Part shown: piece after piece, positions 48,288 through 59,660 of the stretch
Position numbering within the stretch: the first letter of the stretch is position 1
Layout of the letters: every line of letters begins with the position of its first letter
Assembly: GCA_013398015.1 (NCBI GenBank)
Contig: VZRR01012436.1
Span: 124,001 to 188,000 of the forward strand
DNA: 64,000 nucleotides
Direction: 5' to 3'
Source of the DNA: Oreocharis arfaki
Lineage: Eukaryota; Chordata; Aves; Passeriformes; Paramythiidae
Notes under the pieces: generated by a model
Told to the model about the DNA's origin: nothing
Database searches by the model: none
The model's input: the letters and a program-made list of their open reading frames with translations, nothing else
Position numbers and translations under genes: made by a program

Positions 48288-51200
48288 TGAAGAGACATAT
48301 CCACAAGAGGATGGCAGGCACAGCTTTGGGACTGTTTTGTCCTGTAGGACCTTTCTGGAGACTTTCATGATGAGGTTCCCTACTCAGCTTTGGTGGATGA
48401 GGGTCTCTGGCCAGAAACTGAGAATATGTCTCCTGCCTTTACTCAGGGTGAAAAATATTTAGGGGTATTTATGGTCATTCTGCTGTATTCTGGCAGCGCT
48501 GTGACAACTAGAAAAACATCCCTTTTGTACCCAATTCATGCTCCAGCCCTGATTCTGGGAGCAAGCTTCTCCACACTTCCAGCATCCACCCCTGGGAGGA
48601 AATTTGCCATCTCCTTTGTGGTCCAGGGTCATGTCTCTGGAGTGGCTGGTCTTCAAGTTCCCTTTGCACCTACACCCAGCTGTAGAGCTGCATGGATGGT
48701 GTCACCCTGAGGCTGCAAAGGTGTGATCACAGGCTTTTTACTCTGTTTTCTCCACCCGTTGTTGGAAAAGCTCTCTGGAAGTTCCAGATCTGACTCAGAA
48801 CCTGCCTGGTTCTCCCATGGCTGTATGACAAACCCTGGGAAAGATCTAAATGTCTGGAGGTTGACTAATGCAGGGGCATTCATCCCCCAGGCATGGTGGG
48901 GAGGGAGAGAGTGCTGTGGGGATGGAGGGGCTCAGGCAGGAGTGGTACAAAGAACCACAGTGGAGTGGGGTGAGATTTCTTCTCTCTTTTGAAGACAGCC
49001 AGAAGGGAAAACAGTCCCTGCTACCATTTTCCGGTGTGAAGGGGATGGTACAGACAGACACATCATTACACAGCAGCTCTGTGGGACACAGGGCAAACCA
49101 GGAGGGAGGGTATTTGGGGTAATGAGAACCAGACCTGACACTGCCCAGGCCCCCTAGACCTTTCTGTCTCCATGTCCCAGAGCACAAGCTGGCAGGTTGC
49201 AGGCCACACGCTGGACACATTTGCTTTGCCCTAAGCAACACCAGCCCCTTGGCTTGGCCCCACCAGAGCAGGTGCAGCCACCCCACAGGTGTTGTTCGAG
49301 GTGTCCCAACGATGGAAGTGGTGGGAAGCAGCTAGTAGGTGGAGGGGTCCATCAGCACCTCTTCATGCTAGACGGAGGCAAGTGAGGGCAAGGAAGGTTT
49401 CTGCAGGGATCAGCTGAGCTGTGGTGAGTAACATGGATTGTTTGCTTTCTATCACTGTGCCAAAAGTTGCTTGTGAAGGCAGAAGTCTCTTCTCTGGGTG
49501 TGGGTTGAAGAGATACTTATTCAACTGTGTTGTCCTTTCCAGGTAATTAGAAATAGTGGATTATTTCTTTTTTTTTTTCATTCTCTGATGATTGTTATTA
49601 TATGTGGGGTTTGCTTTTGAAGAGAAATTTAATTTTGAGCCAGGTGGGTGGTTGTTTTCTTAGTTTAGTTAAACCTTTGGACAGCTCAGGAGCTCTGGAC
49701 TTGGCAGGAGGCAGTTCCTTGGCTATTTTTGTGGCCACCGCAGCTTTGAATGAGCATCTGGACTTTATCAGGATGAAAGAGCTTTGTTTTAAAAACAACT
49801 CTTGTCTTGCTGTGGTTGCATGTGTAGGGAGCTGGGAGATGTCTTCCTCTCAAGAAAACGAATCTCCTTTGAGCACTGAGGGGGCTTTTTCTCAACCCTG
49901 TTTCCAAGAGGTGTTGGCTCCCCATCAGCCAGAAAGGATCTGGACTGGTCTCCCAGTGCCCCAGCTAACAAATTATTAAAATTGGAGGTGTAGCAAGTAG
50001 TCCTTGCAGGCTGGCTGAGGCTGGGCAATGAGGACATGGGAAGCCACAGTGCTCACGGTGATGCTGAGCTGCACCTGGGTATTCAGCCCTTCCCTTTCTG
50101 GTACTAATTATTATTTATGCTAAACACGTAGCCCAAGGAGAAAAAAATAATCAGTTAGAACTGCAGGAGCCCAGACCAACTGGTGGGGATTAGTGTGAGC
50201 CATTTAGGAAGCATCTAAACTCCAATGAGATGCATAATCGCAGTTTGGCTTTCCTGGGCTTGTTCTGCTCAATGTTAATTACCCAATGCTAACAGAGCAG
50301 GGGCTAGCTGATGCCAGGCTGTCAAAAAATGGCTTCTTGAAAGGTGACAGGAATGGCTTGCAGTAGGGGAAGCTAATTTATTCATCAGACACTCCTTTGG
50401 TCTCTCTGTTTATACTGCTGATGGGAGGCAGACTTTGAAGATGTGTTGGTTTTCTGGAAAGCCTTGAATAAGCAGGAAAGTGTCTTTAATCTATTGAAAA
50501 CTGTGTTCATCCACTTTTTGCTGAGCGGGACAGAACAGATCCAACATTGCTCATGCACTTAAGACCACATATCTCCCCTTGCCCAGCAACAGGAGAGCTC
50601 AGAGGTTTTCTCTGAGGAGCAAGAAACACTTTTTTCCTTGGGGGAAGGATCCACCACCTTTAGACCCCATGGGTACAGTAAAAAGGCAAAAGTAGGTTTG
50701 GTCTTAGGGGGACTCGGTGATCTTACAATAATTTAGGTTGGAAAAGATCTCTATGAAGAGTAGAAAAGGGGGATTCTGGCAAGCATGTATACCTTAGTCC
50801 TTAGGGGAAGCATGGCATATCTCTTGGGATGATTGCAGGCACTTCAGCACTGTTCCTTTTTCCCATGTCTTTCATACATTCTCTCCTGTTGCTGATGTTC
50901 AAAGTGACATCTTGTGGAGCCTGGAGTGTGGGCAAGGTGCCCAAAGTGACAGCTTTCATGAGAGAAGGAAAATGTCACTGGAAGAGTGTGCTGCCAAGCC
51001 ATGTACCCACTGCAGGACAGGGGGAGCAAGCAGGTGGGCAGCACTTCCCTAAGGAAGCTGGGATCAGTCTGGGTCTGGGTCCTGCCAGAGGTGGACCAAA
51101 GCCCAGCCCTGCTTTGAATATTCCTGCATTTTTGATTCTGCTTTTCTTATATTTGCTCACACTTTAGAGAGCACAAGGCTTTTGCATCACTTATCAGGAG

Positions 51201-54187
51201 CATGCATCCCAGAGTCTCGCCTTCCCCCCGCCTAGGGGTGGTCCTGCTTTCTGCGGGGTTTCCCTCTCTCTCCCCACATTGCCTCAAGCCTCTTGTCTCC
51301 GACAGCACCTGTTTTTCTCCTCAGCTGGCTCCTGAGATTTCTACATACAAATATATATAAAATATAGAGAGAGACAAAGAATACTTTTTATATATACATT
51401 ACCTATTTCTGCTTGTGGGAGGAAAATTCTCCCACTTCCTCAAAACCTGCCCATTCCCACCAAGCAAACACCAGTTACCACTTCTTGCAGTCCCAGCCAG
51501 GGTAAGATTTGTATGATTCAGTAACAATTCCTTAATATCCACCACAGTAACGTAATGAACATCTTAATAAAAGCAGGTAGTTCTGTATTTTACAACTCCT
51601 CGACCTCACCCTGGGCTGCCTGCTTCAAACACAGCGGCCCTTTGTTCGGGAGGAAATTCTGATTCATTCCCTGTTAGTGTTTTTATAGCACCGTGCATGT
51701 TCAAAGAGCCACGCAAGTGGCTTAAGAGGCTAACACAAACCTTGGGTTAATTCATAATACTGTTAGTTACTCAGCACAATACCCGCATTAATCCAGCTGA
51801 CTGCACCTCACCACGTTGGGAAACACATGCTGAAATCAGCAGGGAGCACAGAAAACAAGCGTGGGAGTAGGATATTAAGTATTTTGCCAGGCTGCTAGGT
51901 AGGATCTGAGCACCTTAAATGTATTTAAAATATTTTCCCATTGCTGTTGCCTCGCTCCACAGCTGTGGAGCTGAAGCAATGACGAGGCTGTGCCCAGAAT
52001 CCCTGCAGGCCTGAGCATGAGGGATGGGGCTATGAGCTCTCCAAGGGATACTCCAGATACATCCATCAGGACTCAGCCCCCACCTGCAGCCATCTCCTTT
52101 TTTTTTTTGGGTCTATTCAAACTGATCAAAGTGGAAAAAGCTGTTTTTTTCCTTTGATACCTGCTGATTTCATTGCAGAGCTGGACTGTGCGTGTCTGCC
52201 ATGAGCCCCCACAATGCTTTCTCTCTGGGGATATAGCCTGGAGCTATTATTACTTCTTTTGCTTACTCTCAGAAAATTTCCTATGCAAAGAAACCCTAAG
52301 AAAAGAGCTTTAAATCCCTGCTGTGTTCCTTTCATCTGGCTCAGGAGCTCCCAGGTTTGTGCCTTTCCCTGCAGTACCAGCAGACAGCCATCCCACAACT
52401 GCTCAACCTCCTCCTTTTCCAAATGGCTCCAAATAGCCCATCTGTTCCAAAAGAGGGGGTTTTTTTCAGACATACCAGGCTTTTAACAAACCAATACCCT
52501 TTAGACAGCATCAAATACCTCCAGGTTTTCTGCTGCCACATTACCTCCCCTAAACTTGTTTATTTACATGGCACAGCATTTAATGTAACATGCTAAGGAA
52601 GACCAAAAATGGGCAAATATTCCCAGGACCCCCTGTGTGTGTCAAACCCCAAGTTGCTCCATTGAAGTATCAAGGAGTAAACTACTATAAAGTAGTTGAA
52701 CCTGTTGCACAATAAATTATTAGTTTATGTATATTTTAATTGCAAATCTCTGTGATAATTAGCACGGACACTTCTTGGGCTGAGGTGCTGAGTGTGCTTT
52801 GACAGTGAGCGTTATTAACGGGCTGTAAAAGGCAACAGGGAATTGGATTATAATGTTCTTGTTTTGCAAGCTGTATGGTGAATAAATAAATTGGTTCTGG
52901 CAGCAAAATTAACTGGGATAAATGTGTCTAGCTCCAGTCACCAAGAAGAGGGGTTGCTGTAAATGAACTTGTTGTCAGCCTTGAGTTAAAAAAACCTGAT
53001 TACCAGGACATTATTTCTCGCAATTAGGTGCCAGAACATCAGAAAAAGAAGAGATTTTCTTTGAAATATTTAATGAGTAAGGTAGTAATAACAGACTCAT
53101 TCGCTGGAAATACGTGATGAGATTGCGGGGGGTTTTTTTGTGGTTAAGGTTCCCTGTGCAATGAAAACCTGCGTTCATCAAATCTACTAAAGGCTGGACT
53201 GAGACACTGAACTGTGGCACAGATCTGGCTTTTCTTTGCCTAGAATCCCTGGGCCTTCATGGGGTTATCCCATGCCCAGTCACTAATCAGAGGACAGTTC
53301 TTTGCTCCTTTTTCTGTTTCAGGCAGTTGTAGGTTGCTTTGTAACAACAGCAAACACAAATGACTTGACAGGAGGGAGAGAGTGTTGCCCCGTGTATGTT
53401 GCATTACTAACTTGCACATGGTGTGTTCTCCAACAAATCCCCAGTTGGTAAGAACAATCCTTATTCAGTATTGATGCTGAAAACCCTGAATTTGTCTAAT
53501 CTGCACAGTAAGCTAGGATAAGACAGATCATGGCTGAGACCACAAGCCTTGTAGATGTTTGTGCTGTTTTTGTCCAGGATAGAATGAATTTTCCTCACAG
53601 AAGTGTAGTAACTATGTTTTGGATTTGTGCTTGGCTGTCAGCTGGGATTAAAACACAACAACGTTCTACAGAGGGGGAAAAAACACCAGTAGAAACCATT
53701 TAACTTCTTCCATTTTGGTGGTTGTTTTATTTCTTGTTGGGTTTTTTTTTTTCCTTACAATCATTATGCTCAAATATAAAAATTCCCGGCCAAAGTTAGT
53801 TTTAAAAGTTTTAAAGTAATCCATCTGCATTGATACATGCCAAACATCACAAGATTCAGTTTCTGAAAACATACTGATAAGACTTCCAACAGATTGCTTT
53901 GCCTGACGTCCAGAAAAATCCTCCTTTCCAATTTATGCAAACATACTTCAGCTTGACAGAAAGTAAGTTACACCTGAGTGTTTCCACACTTAGTCTTCAT
54001 TAATCTTAAATAACCTTTTTTTTCCCATGGACCCTTAACGATTGGCTCATGCTAAGCTGTACCACTGTGATCCTTTTCACCTGTACTCGACATCCTCATG
54101 AATCCCAGGAACACAGAAATAAGAATAAATGCAGAGATGCCATGAGGATTAATATATTGGTGACAGAACTGGAAAGCTCCAGGCACC
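48288..54187. other. Intergenic between convergent GNRHR and PARP16
   Basis: The first part is GNRHR 3' UTR of unknown length; I saw no clear AATAAA close to its stop. No other conserved exon or RNA gene was recognised. AT-rich sequence with TATA-type runs lies at 51347-51405. A CR1 relic lies near 50.73 kb. Confidence 0.4.
50719..50760 (-). mobile_element. Possible CR1 3' relic
   Basis: AGGTTGGAAAAGATCTCTAT resembles the antisense CR1 3' end (GGTTGGAAAAGACCTCTAAG). The match is short and no octamer tail is clear. Confidence 0.4.
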
Positions 54188-54193
54188 TTTATT
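54188..54193 (-). terminator. PARP16 poly(A) signal
   Basis: Minus-strand AATAAA 89 bases after the PARP16 stop codon. A second lies at 53731-53726, giving a longer 3' UTR as an alternative. Confidence 0.45.
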
Positions 54194-54281
54194 TCCAGAG
54201 CTCTGGAATAGATGCAGTGCACTGCAGATCAGCTATTCTTAAGGCATGTGGTGAAAATAACAGTTTATCATCTCGTGTGGT

Positions 54282-57200
54282 TCATCTCTCCGAGTCAAAC
54301 ATTCTGTGCCAGTAGTAGATGAAGGTTGGCGAGTTGCTGGCCCCTATCACTATCAACAACAGCAGGTACAGCATCATCATTATGGCAAAACGGTGGGTGT
54401 AAAACCAGGAAGATTCACTAGAAGGCCTGAAAAGGGAAAAGTGCATTAATTCTGTCAAATATGCATGAATACTTGGCAAAGAGTATCTCAGGTTTCAATA
54501 TTTTAAGCAAATACAATAAAAACAGAAAGTTGTTCCACAATCCCTGTAACTAACAAAGCCCAATTTTCACCACATCCCTTTTCCCTAAGTCTCCATGTAC
54601 AATCCTGTCTTTTGTCCCCATGTTCACACCTTCCCCTGTGGTCTGGAGCTGTAGCTGCCTGGCCTGTACACATGTGTTGATTAGCTGAGTGAACACTGCC
54701 ACTTAGGACAGATAACGGCAGAGTTAAAACAGAGGCAGTTTTAAGAGCTGCACTCACCAGACATCCACTCTTGGTTTCCTGCCACAAACAGATAATTAGA
54801 GCTCTCACAGACACTAAGTGCTTACAGGTCTGGTAAAAAAGCAAATTTAGCTGAGCCTGAGAGTGTCCAAGAGCGAGACAGAGGCAACATGATGGCGTAA
54901 GACTTATTTCCATAGGAAACGGGCTAAAAACAAATTCTGGCAGTGTAGTGTATCTTTCTTGGTTGTTTTCTGTTGTTTTTCAACAATGATATGTGTTTAT
55001 CCGGCTGCTGTAGCAGCTCATCCCTCTAGACAGCTGAACTCTTACCTCCTATGCTGCTTTTGTGAATACACTAGTAAGTATTTAACTCGTAAAAGCTCGT
55101 TGTTTGTGACAACAAAGTACTTCTGTGGTACATCTCCTCCTTCGCTGTTTTTCACTCTTGCTCTTTTTCTGTCTATTTCTTCTGAATCTGAATTGGGAAG
55201 GGAGAAGCAAAAAAATAAAGCAGAACTTCAAGTAACGGCAAAAAAAGTAAACAACCAACACCCCCATACACACCCCCCAGAAGAATGGGAATGAGATAAC
55301 CAAAGATCTAGTCTTGGTATTCCCCTGAATCCCTCAGCATCCAAGAATAGACTGAGAAGTTTGCTTGAGGCTATACCACTCCTAGTCATCCTTGGTATGG
55401 ATGACATTACGGCCCAGACCAGGGTGACAAGGAGGTGAGTCTCCCATCCAGTGCTCAAGGAGCCACTGATATTAACAGCAAAAGAAAAACAACATGAAGG
55501 ACAGATGTAACTACTACGCAGTTATTACTGTAATAGACTCACCTTTCTTTTTCACCTGACACTTTACATCTGGGTGGTCAATGATCTCACAAACAGCCAC
55601 ACAGCTGAGGATAGAGCCCAGTGCACTTCGCTGCCAGCCAAGACCGTGAGGGCTGTACAGCAGAGCCAGGCTCAGGTCACTGGTCAAATAGGTGCCTTCA
55701 CCAAACAGGGATGTCTGAAACAGAGCAGAAATCTATCTTAAAACCACGTACTGCAAACCTCAAACAACATACAAGTGTTATTTCCTTTCAGACTGGCAGT
55801 TCTGCATCTGAAGGTAAATTACGAAAGGCCTTTCTGACCCATGTTGGGCCTGGTCCATGCACTGTTTTTGTCCTGGCACAACTTCCTTGGGGTGGGGCTG
55901 CTGCCCTCTCCTATCCCTCAAATTAGCTGCTTGGCAGAGCACTTGGTGTGGACAGATTCATGCTTTCCCGGATTTGGAGTTAGTTTGCCAGCACATCAAC
56001 ATGACTGCACTGCTCTTAAAACGCATTTCATCGATTTATTGAGACTGTCATCATTCATGTAATCCAAACTCCCCAAACAAGGCAAGGCTTTACTTCATTT
56101 AAATCCATGCTTTACTAGAAAAGAGGAAAGTACTTTTCAGTTTGCCACACTGGCTAAATTTATTACTCCAGTAAGTCCATTGTACCCAGTAAACCATTAC
56201 TCATCAAGAATGTGGGGAAAAAAACATAGTTCAGGTTGACTGGAAGGTCAAGCAGGTGCTGTGTCAAAGCTGCCTTACAAATGACACAAAAAGCCAGGAG
56301 TCTTAACTGCCCTTCCACTGAAGTTGGAAGAAGTGCAAATCCTATGGGACGTCTCCCTAAACCAGACCATTTAAGAAGGCTCCACTTGCAAGAAGCACCT
56401 GAAACTTTGCTGATCTAAACACAAGGGCAGGCAGAAAATCTCCACTATCATCCTCCTCTGTAGACAGGCACTTCTCAGCTGCAGGCTGTCAGACAGGTCA
56501 GGATTTTCAGAGGAATTACACTTCTTTATAAAGAAGCAAAGGACAGTCATAATTTGTCACGCTGGTGAAAAGGGTTTCATGCCACTTCCAGTTTTTACCC
56601 TCAGGCTGCACTAGAAAATCCAACGCAGCCATCCACAAAGGCCTACACTGAAATGAAAACAGCAGTACAAGATCATCAGCACATTTCATACCCCGAAAGG
56701 AATCTGGGCCTATTTTTTAAAAAGTGTCCCCAGCTGCAAGTGACCAAAGGAAGATGGTGTCAATGGCAGGAGCCTCACCCTGTTCAAGTGGCAGTGCAGG
56801 CCGTGGTGCAGGATGGAATGGAAGTTCTCCAGGCGGCTCCCATGGAAGGCATAGATAAGGTCCTGCTCTCCCTTGGTCTCAGCAAACTTGGCATTCATTT
56901 GATCACAGTACACAATCTCAAAGAGGTAGTCTGGAGCAGGAACCACAGCCCCAGACATCCCTGTGAGTTCCTGGATCTTCTCGTACTTAAAACCAGGAAA
57001 GAATATCAGTGTTGGTTTATGCGGTTAGATTTCTCACTGGAAATTCTGCTTCCTGTCCGTTCATACTGTTTAATGTATTCTGATTATACTTTTCTGAGTT
57101 AGAATTCAACACTGTCACAATTCAGAAGAAGTAAGTGGACAGTAAAAATTCTGCTGGTTTCTTGCTATCCAAGTTAAATCTTAATTCTTCTCTCCAGAAA

Positions 57201-58998
57201 AAAACCCAAACCTGAATTGTAATTATGAATTAATTTATGATGCAAGGACAATATCACAATTCTACTTTGGCTACTAGGACAATATATTCATCAGCTGATC
57301 TTGCAAGAGAAAAAACCACGAAAACAGAAGCTGTTTTCATCTCGCTGCTAATCTCTACAACTATTTTGATCCCTGTTACAGAAGTGCCTCAGTGGCTCTA
57401 AACCTTTCCTTTTTTGGGGCAGCATGCAGAAGACAAGACTTCTCTTTCTCAGTGACAAGCAGGACCCAGCTCCATGACACGCGAGCTGGACTCCCTTCGT
57501 CTAAACCATGCATGTATGTGTTATGTTAACTGCAGTAACCAACTACAATCACTGCCCGTCATCAACTACTGACAATGATAACTATTTCTTCCAACCAGTG
57601 TTCCTGAAAATTTTACTTTAAAACACCCCTCTCTATATACAGAGAAGAATGGATTTATGCTCAACTGCTGAGCTCTTAAAATAACCAACTTAATTCTGAC
57701 AGGAGGAAATATTCTCTGAAGTGCAAGTTTGCCTTAAAAACCAAATTCTAATCAAGATTTTCAGAATTCAAAACTTACCTCCTGTTTCTTAGTACTTTTT
57801 ATCATGAAGACTTTAGATGATAGAATCCAACTAAACAGGTCCCACGTCCTTTTATCTGTATTTGGAACAGACTCCAGAAGCTCTTTCACGTTTGGTAGAG
57901 CATTGGTATCTGCAAGCTAACAGAGGCATTTAGCATAAGCTTAGTGCCATTGCGATTAAACAGGGACCTCTAGTGAAAACAAAACAATATCTCACCCCAA
58001 CAAACTGAAAAACGGGTCCTGTTCTGAGATACAAACACTTTTATCCAGTTTGTTGGGAGTTTGTCAATTGCTCTGATAGCAAATAGCAGGCAAGTTATAA
58101 ACAGTGATATTTACCAACAGTATCTGTAGGGTTTGTACAGGAACAATCAGACTCCTGAGAGAAAACAAGCTGTCACAGAGCAGTATGTGCAGCGGGCCTG
58201 ACATGGGAGTGTTCAGGCCATGTAACATGCAAACCTTTCAATATGAATTGGAGTTTCACGTTGGGCAAGCTCTCATAACACTTCATAGAATATTAGAAAC
58301 ATGAAGGCTGGAAAAGGCGTCTGAGATTATTGAGTCCAACCATTAACCTAATTTTGCCAAGCCCACCACTAAACCATGTCCCCACGTGCCACATCTACAT
58401 GTTTTCTAAACATCTCCAGGGATGGTGATTCCACCACTTCCCTGGGCAGCCTATTCTAATGCCTGACTGTAGGGGATCGGACCCCCCTTTCAGGGTAGAA
58501 ATATTTCAGAATACTCAATCTTGAGCACCTTGAGGCCGCTTCGTCTCGTCCTGTCGCTCACTACCTGCTACCTATCGCTTGTTACTTCAGGTGCCCACAC
58601 CGGATCTGGGCGTTTCCCAGTACGGGTTTATCGGTCAGAATCCCAAATACTCTTTTAAACCTGGATTCCTTGCCTGGATAAACCCTTCATCCTGCTTTAT
58701 CCGTGACCCTGTGGCGCCGCTACCCTCACCTCGGAGGGCAGCCCGTGCTCCGCCATCGAGGAGGTGCCCTGGCTCTGCAGGCAGCTCTCCCGGGCCGGCC
58801 CCCGGCACTCACCAGCCCCTCGAAGTCCTTGGTGTCGCCGCTGGCGTAGCGGCCCGGGAAGGGCCTCAGCGCCGAGTCGCGCTTGTAGCTCTGCAGCGCG
58901 GCGGCGAACAGGCTGCACCGCAGGTCGGCGGCCAGCGGGTCCCGCCGCGCCGCCTCCCTGGCGCACTGGGCCGCCTCGCCGGGGCCGGGCGCTGACAT
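54282..58998 (-). CDS. PARP16: PARP16, ER-anchored mono-ADP-ribosyltransferase
   Basis: Six exons on the minus strand join in phase to 329 residues (human 322): 58998-58813, 57916-57779, 56985-56779, 55714-55543, 55187-55046 and 54426-54282 (TGA). PARP16 sits in the ER and nuclear envelope with the catalytic domain in the cytosol, and modifies PERK and IRE1 in the unfolded protein response. An alpha-helical N-terminal domain (ADLRCSLFAAALQSYKRDS) precedes the ART fold. The catalytic H-Y-Y triad is intact: His156 in YAFHGSRLENFHS, Tyr186 in GEGTYLTSDLSLAL and Tyr258 in PQKYFVVTNN, each four above the human numbers. With Tyr rather than Glu at the third place it is a mono-transferase. A C-terminal anchor (FAIMMMLYLLLLIVIGAS) ends YYWHRMFDSER. 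The ATG at 58998 was chosen because MSAPGPGEAAQ leads directly into homology. An in-frame ATG at 59067 would add 23 residues, but it runs over the ambiguous base. Confidence 0.96.
58281..58590 (-). mobile_element. CR1 LINE fragment in PARP16 intron 1, antisense on the plus strand
   Basis: It starts with TTCATAGAATATTAG (degenerate tail) and continues through GAGTCCAACCATTAACCTAA, ACTAAACCATGTCCCCACGTGCCAC, and CATCTCCAGGGATGGTGATTCCACCACTTCCCTGGGCAGCC, all standard CR1 text. It lies in the same orientation as PARP16 transcription, and its 5' end is about 220 bp from exon 1. Confidence 0.88.
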
Positions 58999-59055
58999 GC
59001 CCGGCGAGGGCTGCCCAGCGCCGGCCGCTCCGACAAGGCGGCAGCGCCCGCNAGG
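58999..59055 (-). promoter_or_regulatory. CpG-rich 5' UTR/promoter of PARP16
   Basis: Very GC-rich sequence with many CpG runs from about 58690 through exon 1 to 59055, TATA-less. It contains the only ambiguous base of the window (59052), probably a sequencing gap in high-GC sequence. It is bounded upstream by the minisatellite. Confidence 0.5.
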
Positions 59056-59059
59056 GGGC

Positions 59060-59660
59060 AGTGGCATCTTCTCCTCAGGCAGAGACCAGGAGAGGGGTTC
59101 AGGGGGCAGTGGCAGCTGCCCCTCAGGCAGACTGGGAGAACGTTCGTGGGGAATAGCGCCTTCCCCTCAGGCAGAGATCGGCAGAGGGGTACGAGAGAGA
59201 GTGGCACCTTTGCCTCAGGTAATGACCTGAAGAAGGGTATGAGGAGGGAATGGTGCTTTCCCCTCAGGAGGAGACTGTGCGAGAGTTGCAGTGGAAAAAT
59301 GGCGCCATCCCCTCAGGTGTTGATCAGGAGAGGGGTGCAGCGGGCCATGGCATCTTCCCCTCAGAAGGAGACCAGGAGAGGGTGTAGATGGGAATGGCAC
59401 CTTGCCCTCAGGTAGAGATTGGGAGAGGAGTACAAGGGGAAGTGGCATTGCCCTCACAAGTAGAGACTGGGAGAGGGGTATGGCGGAATGGCGCTTTCTC
59501 TTCAGGTGGAAACTGTGAGAGGCCTACATGGTACAACAGCATCTTCTTCTCAGGTAGTGACCTAGAGGGAGTAAAGGGAGCAATTGCATCTTCGTCTCAG
59601 AGACTGGAAGGGGTTATGGGTTGGGGCGAGGGGGGAAGTGACCTTCCTATCAGGTATAGA
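59060..59660. repeat. Diverged 48-bp minisatellite upstream of PARP16
   Basis: About 13 tandem units can be counted from the recurring CTCAGG core, which starts at 59074, 59122, 59166, 59214, 59263, 59312, 59360, 59407, 59453, 59501, 59549 and 59596, then a degenerate copy near 59648. Spacing is 44-51 bp, mostly 47-49. The unit reads like GTGGCATCTTCCCCTCAGG, then AGAGACTGGGAGAGGGGT. Because 48 is a multiple of three, long open frames appear on both strands; I treat these as by-products. Confidence 0.9.

Noticed and set aside
52126..52473. Minus-strand frame of 115 codons starting MSEKNPLFWNRW
   Set aside because: No domain, no splice sites and no recognisable relatives.
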